From assembly GCA_902572775.1 (NCBI GenBank), contig CACGHF010000005.1, positions 1 through 39,694 of the forward strand: a stretch of DNA of 39,694 bases, given 5' to 3'. A program made the translations under genes and the position numbers. Source of the stretch: an uncultured Pelagibacteraceae bacterium. Its GTDB lineage: Bacteria > Pseudomonadota > Alphaproteobacteria > Pelagibacterales > Pelagibacteraceae. The number at the start of each line of letters is the position of its first letter. Within the stretch, counting starts at the first letter, position 1. Below the pieces are notes generated by a model. The model was not told the DNA's origin, searched no databases, and worked only from the letters and a program-made list of their open reading frames with translations. Below, piece by piece: positions 33,987 through 39,694 of this stretch.

Positions 33987-34542
33987 CTATAATTCAGTTA
34001 TTAAAAATGAAATGAAGCAAGAAAGTATTTCTGTAAAGGAAATCTCTCCAGTAATAAAAATTAATTTGAGAGGTAAAAAAAGAGAATTTTTAACAAATGT
34101 TGGTAAAAATCTTAATATGATCTTACCAACTGAGGCAAACACTTCAACAACGAGTGATAAATTAACAGCAATATGGCTTAGTCCAGACGAATGGATGATA
34201 ATCTCAAATGAGCTGGCAAGCAAAGACACTAATAAATCCGATCTATATGAAATGTTATTTAATAGTATTTCAAAAACAAATTTAGGTGCTGTTATAGATG
34301 TAACAGATCAATTTGTTCAATTAGAACTTAAAGGTGAAAATGTCTATGAAATCTTTTCAGCAGGATCTCCCTTTAATTTTAATGAATTTAAAGAAAAAAA
34401 AGGATCAACAGCTCAGACTGTTTTAAATCATATAGATGTAATTCTGCACCATAAAGATGAAAATATTTTAAATCTTTTTGTTAGAAGATCTTTTGCTGAA
34501 CATCTTTGTTCTTGGATTGAAGACCATGCATCAAGATTATAA
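33979..34542 (+). CDS. soxG: Sarcosine oxidase gamma subunit
   Basis: 187 aa, last subunit of the complex, related in fold to GcvT. IWLSPDEWMII near residue 65, GAVIDVTDQFVQLEL near 103, and a C-terminal RRSFAEHLCSWIED match SoxG proteins. It is the most divergent subunit and is identified largely by this end and by operon position. Two bases separate its stop from that of the convergent nuclease gene. Confidence 0.92.
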   Translation: MLNYNSVIKNEMKQESISVKEISPVIKINLRGKKREFLTNVGKNLNMILPTEANTSTTSDKLTAIWLSPDEWMIISNELASKDTNKSDLYEMLFNSISKTNLGAVIDVTDQFVQLELKGENVYEIFSAGSPFNFNEFKEKKGSTAQTVLNHIDVILHHKDENILNLFVRRSFAEHLCSWIEDHASRL

Positions 34543-34544
34543 AC

Positions 34545-35072
34545 TTATTTTTTTCTTCTAAAGTCCCATGGCATTTCAAATTTACCTTGCCAAAGGCCTT
34601 TTTTTTCATTTTTAGCATTAATTTCGTTTGATATATATTTTTTTGAGTATTTTCTATAAGCTACTGCATAACCGTTTGAAACTAGCCAAGAATTCAAGTT
34701 TAAATTTCTTTTATAACATTCTCCAATAAATCTTTTGTATCTATCAACATCCAGAATTTTACAAGTTATTATTTTGTTATTTATTTTTTTTTGTAATTTT
34801 TGAGTTGAAATTTTTCCACATGGATAATCTTTAGTAAAAGTAAAAAAAATTATTGTTAGATATGGTTTTTTACACATTTGCTTGAATTCAGGTGCATCAA
34901 TTCCGTATAATCTTATCTTTTTTGAATTTATTTTTATTGTATCACCATCAATAATTTCAGCATTTCCAGAAATTTCTTTAATCTCTTCAGACCTAACATC
35001 GTTATATGTGAGAATAAAAAAAATCGAACAAATTATAATTAAAATTATCGCTTTTCTTTTTGTAAAAAACAT
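34545..35072 (-). CDS. Staphylococcal-nuclease-like (thermonuclease) protein, exported
   Basis: 175 aa with an N-terminal hydrophobic segment (about 8-25), a signal peptide or anchor. SNase-fold motifs: IIDGDTIKI, RLYGIDAPEFKQ, VDRYKRFIGEC, and NSWLVSNGYAVAYRKYS, ending PWDFRRK, as in other alphaproteobacterial family members. The catalytic Asp, Arg and second Arg positions look present; the Glu position is unclear because of an insert after MCKKPY. Periplasmic nuclease activity is likely but unproven. Last gene of the gatA-gatB run. Confidence 0.82.
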   Translation of the reverse strand: MFFTKRKAIILIIICSIFFILTYNDVRSEEIKEISGNAEIIDGDTIKINSKKIRLYGIDAPEFKQMCKKPYLTIIFFTFTKDYPCGKISTQKLQKKINNKIITCKILDVDRYKRFIGECYKRNLNLNSWLVSNGYAVAYRKYSKKYISNEINAKNEKKGLWQGKFEMPWDFRRKK

Positions 35073-35084
35073 ACTTAAAAAATA

Positions 35085-36422
35085 TTAAATATTAGCTAAT
35101 TTATGTTTAATATAATATTTGACATAAAATAGTAACATCAATGATATCAACCATTGGAAGATAGCCCAAATATAAAAAAAAGTTTTAAAATCTGCATTTA
35201 AATACTTTGCAATGTAAAAGGATAAAACTGGTACTACAACATTTCTGGCAATATTATTAACCATGGCTTTTTCAGATTTTTTTAAAGCCATAAAAAATCC
35301 ATTTGATAAGAAAAATATTGGATAAGCAGGTAAAATAAATGCTGAAATCTTAAGGTACATCGAGCCATGCATAATTACCTCTGGGTTTGAAGAAAAGAAT
35401 TTAGGAACAATGTCAGCACTTATAAAAATAGCTACACCAGCGATTAACATTATAAATAGACCGTATTTTATTGAGGTAAAATAGGATTGCTCCACTCTAT
35501 CGTAATATTTTGCACCAATATTTTGCGCTATTATAGAAATTATTGCTGTATTGATTCCTAATATTGGTAACAAAACTACTTGCTCAATTCTTGTTGCAGA
35601 TCCATACCCTGCTACAGCATATTCACCAAATAACCCAACATATGTAAAAACAATTGTTGAAGCAATAGAATACCCTAATATGGCAATTGTAATTGGCATT
35701 GATTGAAAAAAAATATTTTTTAAGAAAAAAAATTTAGCTTTGAAATGGTCTATAGTTATTTTCTTAATTCTTTGATTATTTAATATTTTTATCAAAATAA
35801 CCAACAAAGATACAAATTGAGCAATTAAAGTTGCTATCCCAATACCAGTTATTCCTAATGGTGGTATAAATAAAAAACCAAATATAAAAATTGGATTTAA
35901 AATAATGTTTAAGAAAAAAGAAAATATTAGAACATTTCTGTAAGTTTTAGTATCTCCTTCTGCATGTAAGAATGAATTTAATGCTACTACTAAAATAAAT
36001 AATATCGTACCTAAAAAAATTACATTTATATATTCGAGTCCAAGAATTGTTACTTCTTGAGAAGAATTCATTAATAAGAATATCTTTTCACCAAAAGCAA
36101 ATCCTAAAATAGATACAACTACCGAGATTATAATCGAATAAATGATTACATTTCCAAAATAACTTAAAACATTTTTTTCGTTTTTTTCTCCGATACTACT
36201 GCCAATCAATGATGTTCCTGCTACGGTAACTCCAATGGATGTCGCAATAATCAAAAAATATATCGGAAAAGACTTGCTCAAAGCAGATAAGGCTTCTGGC
36301 GATATTTTTCCTGCATAAAAAGTATCTACGATAGTATAAAGTGTTTGGAATAAAGTTCCTACACTAGCTGGTACAGCAAGTTTTCTCACTAACAACGAAA
36401 CTTCATCTTTTAATAAATTCAT
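35085..36422 (-). CDS. MATE-family multidrug/metabolite efflux transporter
   Basis: 445 aa inner-membrane protein with about 12 helices. VPASVGTLFQTLYTIVDTFYAG (residues 18-38 region; quoted in part as TLYTIVDTFYAG) is the family start, PEALSALS follows, and the second half repeats the pattern (YSIASTIVFTYVGLFGEYAVAGYG). Na+- or H+-coupled efflux is typical; the substrate cannot be told. It is 14 bases after trhO and 12 before the nuclease gene. Confidence 0.92.
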   Translation of the reverse strand: MNLLKDEVSLLVRKLAVPASVGTLFQTLYTIVDTFYAGKISPEALSALSKSFPIYFLIIATSIGVTVAGTSLIGSSIGEKNEKNVLSYFGNVIIYSIIISVVVSILGFAFGEKIFLLMNSSQEVTILGLEYINVIFLGTILFILVVALNSFLHAEGDTKTYRNVLIFSFFLNIILNPIFIFGFLFIPPLGITGIGIATLIAQFVSLLVILIKILNNQRIKKITIDHFKAKFFFLKNIFFQSMPITIAILGYSIASTIVFTYVGLFGEYAVAGYGSATRIEQVVLLPILGINTAIISIIAQNIGAKYYDRVEQSYFTSIKYGLFIMLIAGVAIFISADIVPKFFSSNPEVIMHGSMYLKISAFILPAYPIFFLSNGFFMALKKSEKAMVNNIARNVVVPVLSFYIAKYLNADFKTFFYIWAIFQWLISLMLLFYVKYYIKHKLANI

Positions 36423-36436
36423 TAATTTAAGATTTG

Positions 36437-37342
36437 TTAATAGTCTTTTTGGAAGATATGTCTTTTTCCTGCTTCTTTAGCAAGATTAATTTGTTTTTGT
36501 CTCATCCTAAATCTTGATTTTTGATGATCTGTTAGATTATCGTGACAATTTGGACATGAAACACCCTCTTCATATTTTTTTGATTTTTGATCCTTACGAG
36601 ATACAGGCTTCCTACAACCGCTACACATTGAGTAAGAACCAATTTTTAGACCATGTTTTAAACTAATCCTGTTATCAAAAACAAAGCATTCACCTTTCCA
36701 CAAACTTTTTTTCTTATTTGTCTTTTTAAGATAATTTAAAATTCCACCATTTAACTGATAAATGTTATTAAACCCTTTATTCTCCAAATATACAGATGCC
36801 TTTTCACAACGAATTCCACCAGTACAAAACATAGCTATAGGTTGATTTTTTTTTAATTTTTTTAAATATTTTGGAAAATCTCTAAAGTTATCAACATCAG
36901 GATTGATTGCTCCCTTAAATGTTCCAACATCGTACTCAAATGGTTTTCTCGCATCTATAAGAACAGTATCCTTTTCTTTAATCAGCTTATTCCATTTGAT
37001 TGGATCTACGTGGCTATTCTTTTTCTTTATTCTTTTGTTTAAAATTAAATTCATAGGAACAACTTCATTTTTAATTTTTACCTTAGGTTTGTGAAACGGT
37101 TGGAATGAGCTTTTAGACACATTGCTGCTATTAAATTCTTTAAATTTAAGAGTTCTTTTTAAATTATTAATTGTGGATTTAATGTCTTTAGCTTTACCAG
37201 AGATAGTTCCATTCACCCCTTCTTTAGAGATTATTATCGTACCTCTTATGTTTTTATTTTTTAAAGTTTCTAATAAAATTTTTTGAATTTTCTTTAAATA
37301 AGAAATTTTAACAAATTTATAAAAACCAACTACTTCGAACAT
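36437..37342 (-). CDS. trhO: tRNA uridine(34) hydroxylase TrhO (rhodanese-like)
   Basis: Oxygen-dependent hydroxylation of U34 in tRNA, a step towards 5-methoxyuridine. 301 aa. The N-terminal domain carries EGVNGTISG (41-49), and the rhodanese domain holds the catalytic C173 in MFCTGGIRCEKA. A C-terminal cysteine cluster is present (C240, C243, C263, C266), followed by DHQKSRFRMRQKQ. Formerly yceA. It shares one base with the upstream methyltransferase gene. Confidence 0.93.
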   Translation of the reverse strand: MFEVVGFYKFVKISYLKKIQKILLETLKNKNIRGTIIISKEGVNGTISGKAKDIKSTINNLKRTLKFKEFNSSNVSKSSFQPFHKPKVKIKNEVVPMNLILNKRIKKKNSHVDPIKWNKLIKEKDTVLIDARKPFEYDVGTFKGAINPDVDNFRDFPKYLKKLKKNQPIAMFCTGGIRCEKASVYLENKGFNNIYQLNGGILNYLKKTNKKKSLWKGECFVFDNRISLKHGLKIGSYSMCSGCRKPVSRKDQKSKKYEEGVSCPNCHDNLTDHQKSRFRMRQKQINLAKEAGKRHIFQKDY

Positions 37343-37992
37343 TATAATTTTCTACAAACAGTCATTCCATCACCAAGAGGAATTATTAACTTTTCAACCC
37401 TTGTATCTTTTGAAATATGACTATTAAACTCTTTAATATTTTTGGTAAATTTATCATTATTGTTTTCATTCACAACTTCTCCATACCATAAAACATTATC
37501 TATGATTATTAGACCATTTTTGTTCAATAATTGTAAAGAACGTTCATAGTATTCAATATAATTCATTTTATCAGCATCGATAAAAGCTAAATCAAACTTT
37601 TCATTTTTAATTTCATCTAAACTTTCTAAAGCAGGTTTAATTAATGTTTTTATTTTATGATCTTGATTAGCTTTTTTAAAAAAATCTATAGCAACTTTAT
37701 TAGTTTCTTCATTTTTATCTAAAGCAATTATTTTGCCATCATCTGATAATGCCAAAGCCATAGATAACGTACTTAATCCTGTAAATGTACCTATCTCTAA
37801 AACTTTTTTGATATTTGAAATTTTTATAATTAAATGCAGAAATTGACTTTGTGAAATAGAGATTTGCATTCTTTTGATATCACCAAGAGATGCGTTATAA
37901 TCAATTATTTCTTTTTGGACTGGGTGTAAATTAAATCCATGACTTAAAATATACTCTTGGAGTTCTTTAGTTATATTTAGGTCTGAACCCAT
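37342..37992 (-). CDS. SAM-dependent O-methyltransferase (family 3, CCoAOMT-like)
   Basis: 216 aa soluble methyltransferase. KVLEIGTFTGLSTLSMA (63-79) is the SAM-binding motif I, ALDKNEE motif II, DLAFIDADKMNY near 134 the metal-binding loop, and LIIIDNVLWYGEV near 160. Related to caffeoyl-CoA O-methyltransferases and bacterial enzymes of unclear substrate. Directly upstream of trhO, which makes the hydroxyl that CmoB-type enzymes or other methylases modify; a tRNA role is only a guess. Confidence 0.88.
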   Translation of the reverse strand: MGSDLNITKELQEYILSHGFNLHPVQKEIIDYNASLGDIKRMQISISQSQFLHLIIKISNIKKVLEIGTFTGLSTLSMALALSDDGKIIALDKNEETNKVAIDFFKKANQDHKIKTLIKPALESLDEIKNEKFDLAFIDADKMNYIEYYERSLQLLNKNGLIIIDNVLWYGEVVNENNNDKFTKNIKEFNSHISKDTRVEKLIIPLGDGMTVCRKL

Positions 37993-37997
37993 AAATT

Positions 37998-39461
37998 CTA
38001 AAGTTTTTTCTTTAAAATCTCATTAACTAATTGAGGATTTGCTTTTCCACCAGAAACTTTCATAACTTGACCTACAAAGAAACCAAATAATTTAACTTTA
38101 CCTGATTTATATTCTGTAGCTTTGTCTCTGTTATCATCAATAACCTTATCTATCAGTGCCTCAAGTGCTTTTGGGTCACTCACTTGTTTTAAACCTTTTT
38201 CCTCAACAATTTTCTGAGGATCTTTGTCACCTTCCATCATTTGTTCGAAAACTGTTTTTGCAATTTTTCCAGAAATTGTTCCGTCTTTAATTAAATTAAT
38301 TAATTTTGATAAGTTGCCTGAACTTATAGGGCTTTCAGTTATTTCTAAATTTTTTTCATTTAACGCTGCAAATAATTCACCAATTATCCAATTTGTTGCA
38401 AGTTTTACATCAGACTTCTTAATTACATTTTCAAAGTAATTTGATGTTTCAATATCAGAAACTAAAATGTTTGCTTCATAAGGAGATAACTTAAATTTTT
38501 CTATAAATCTTTTTTTCTTTTCATCTGGTAGCTCTGGAATTTCTGATTTTAAGTTTTCAATAAAATCATCTGAAACTTCTAATGGCAACAAGTCTGGATC
38601 TGGAAAATATCTATAATCATGAGCATCTTCTTTTGATCTCATTGATCTAGTTTCATTCTTTTTAGTATCGAAAAGTCTTGTTTCTTGATCAATCGTTTGA
38701 CCATCCTCAATTAAATCAACTTGTCTATTAGCTTCGTATTCAATTGCCATCTGCATGAACTTTATTGAGTTAACATTTTTGATCTCACATCGGGTTCCAA
38801 ACTCTTTTGAACCTTTTTTTCTAACAGATACATTTACATCGGCTCTTAAAGATCCTTCTTGCATGTTTCCATCACAGGTGCCTAAATATCTCATTATAGA
38901 TCTTAATTTTTTAATATATGCATTTACTTCATCTGGGGACCTTAGGTCAGGTTTACTTACAATTTCCATTAAAGCCACACCTGATCTATTTAAATCTACA
39001 AAAGTATTTTTAGGATCTAAATCATGAATGCTTTTACCGGCATCTTGCTCCAAGTGTAATCTTTCTATACCTACCTCTTTTTGACCATCTGGCATATCAA
39101 GTATTACATTACCCTCACCTACAATTGGATCTTTGAATTGTGAGATTTGATATCCCTGAGGTAAGTCTGCATAAAAATAATTTTTTCTATCAAAGACAGA
39201 TCTCTTATTGATTTTAGCTTTTAAACCAATTCCTGTTTTGATAGCTTGTTTTACGCAATACTCGTTTATTACCGGTAACATTCCTGGAAATGCTGCATCA
39301 ACTAAACTTACTTGAGTATTTGGCTCAGCTCCAAATTTGGTTGCCGATGTTGAAAATAATTTTGACTTAGATGTAACTTGTGCATGAACTTCTAAACCAA
39401 TTACAACTTCATATTGATTATCATGTCTATTAATTAGATATTCAGATTTGTTCTTACTCAC
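37998..39461 (-). CDS. gatB: Aspartyl/glutamyl-tRNA(Asn/Gln) amidotransferase subunit B
   Basis: Kinase/amidase subunit of GatCAB, which converts Glu-tRNA(Gln) or Asp-tRNA(Asn) to the amidated forms. 487 aa: [20 protein letters not shown] near residue 17, [18 protein letters not shown] near 93 (the family signature), [14 protein letters not shown] near 160, [11 protein letters not shown] near 284, and the C-terminal YqeY-like tail ([15 protein letters not shown]). Overlaps gatA by 4 bases. Confidence 0.97.
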   Translation of the reverse strand: MSKNKSEYLINRHDNQYEVVIGLEVHAQVTSKSKLFSTSATKFGAEPNTQVSLVDAAFPGMLPVINEYCVKQAIKTGIGLKAKINKRSVFDRKNYFYADLPQGYQISQFKDPIVGEGNVILDMPDGQKEVGIERLHLEQDAGKSIHDLDPKNTFVDLNRSGVALMEIVSKPDLRSPDEVNAYIKKLRSIMRYLGTCDGNMQEGSLRADVNVSVRKKGSKEFGTRCEIKNVNSIKFMQMAIEYEANRQVDLIEDGQTIDQETRLFDTKKNETRSMRSKEDAHDYRYFPDPDLLPLEVSDDFIENLKSEIPELPDEKKKRFIEKFKLSPYEANILVSDIETSNYFENVIKKSDVKLATNWIIGELFAALNEKNLEITESPISSGNLSKLINLIKDGTISGKIAKTVFEQMMEGDKDPQKIVEEKGLKQVSDPKALEALIDKVIDDNRDKATEYKSGKVKLFGFFVGQVMKVSGGKANPQLVNEILKKKL

Positions 39462-39694
39462 TTAATCCACCAATCATTAATATTGTTTTTAAAATTAATT
39501 TTTTCTTCCATAGCATATGCAATGTTTAAAATATTTTGTTCATCAAAAGCTTTTCCAATTATCTGTAATCCTAATGGATAGCCTTTATCATCATGGCCTG
39601 CAGGTATAGAAAGTCCAGGTAAACCTGCTAAATTTACAGGAACAGTAAAAATATCATTTAAATACATTGAAACCGGATCATTTGTTTTTTCACC
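39458..39694 (-). CDS. gatA: Aspartyl/glutamyl-tRNA amidotransferase subunit A, 5' part cut by window edge
   Basis: Only the C-terminal 78 or so residues are in the window; the frame is open to base 39694. [19 protein letters not shown], then [16 protein letters not shown] and [15 protein letters not shown] are diagnostic of the GatA amidase. The Met at 39665-39667 is internal and not the start. The catalytic Ser-Ser-Lys triad lies outside the window. Coupled to gatB by a 4-base overlap. Confidence 0.96.
   Translation of the reverse strand, partial: GEKTNDPVSMYLNDIFTVPVNLAGLPGLSIPAGHDDKGYPLGLQIIGKAFDEQNILNIAYAMEEKINFKNNINDWWIK

Noticed and set aside
39458..39667. Small stand-alone gene beginning at the ATG at 39667
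   Set aside because: The frame is open upstream to the window edge and the residues there (GEKTNDPVS) are GatA, so this Met is internal.
1..39694. CRISPR array, insertion sequence, prophage or toxin-antitoxin system
   Set aside because: No regularly spaced repeats, transposase or integrase motifs, or paired small toxin-like genes were seen; gene order is conserved and ordinary.

Overview
The window looks like a piece of a SAR11 (Pelagibacterales, Alphaproteobacteria) chromosome. The reasons are very AT-rich DNA (roughly 30% G+C by eye), lysine/asparagine/isoleucine-rich proteins, spacers of a few bases, and alphaproteobacterial gene order: metY-rplM-rpsI-argC; plsX-ihfA-merR; glyA-nrdR-ribD-ribE-ribB-ribH-nusB-thiL-hppA; slt/dapA-smpB-folK-rsh-pyrE-pdxJ-acpS-lepB-rnc-recO. 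A tandem SAM-II/SAM-V riboswitch ahead of metY and a soxBDAG sarcosine oxidase operon also fit SAR11. I see no insertion sequence, prophage, CRISPR array or obviously foreign gene, and no stretch above 300 bases without a gene.

Layout. 1-1737 (minus): rplM, rpsI and an argC cut by the left edge. 1789-3278 (plus): promoter, tandem SAM riboswitches and metY. 3307-4332 (minus): ctaA. 4376-4666 (plus): a chorismate-mutase-like protein. 4667-7183 (minus): cytochrome bc1 chaperone, rpmF, plsX, ihfA, merR-like, rpmG. 7182-7667 (plus): BamE-like lipoprotein. 7654-9759 (minus): proton-pumping pyrophosphatase with its own promoter. 9838-17139 (minus): ten tightly packed genes from a 2-oxoglutarate oxygenase-like protein through rpiB, glyA, nrdR, riboflavin synthesis, nusB and thiL. 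17227-18216 (plus): hemB. 18217-25545 (minus): dapA, smpB, folK, rsh, pyrE, pdxJ, acpS, lepB, rnc, recO. 25589-29283 (plus): slt and a TPR/glycosyltransferase-like protein. 29293-29384 (minus): tRNA-Ser(GCU). 29451-34542 (plus): soxBDAG. 34545-39694 (minus): gatA (cut by the right edge), gatB, O-methyltransferase, trhO, MATE transporter, nuclease-like protein.

How it works together. Most genes are housekeeping: translation, lipid precursors, B-vitamins (riboflavin, thiamine phosphate, pyridoxine, folate), heme, lysine and arginine synthesis, RNA processing, secretion and ppGpp. One-carbon and sulfur metabolism recurs: MetY under SAM control, sarcosine oxidase giving glycine plus methylene-tetrahydrofolate, GlyA using both, and FolK making folate.

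I found no convincing wholly new system. The items most worth a second look are the tandem riboswitch, an NrdR whose two zinc knuckles are each one residue short, loss of era, rpoZ and fabH from otherwise conserved clusters, a ppGpp synthetase/hydrolase lacking most of its regulatory middle, convergent genes whose stop codons abut inside palindromes, and promoter -10 elements lying five bases from start codons, which suggests leaderless mRNAs.
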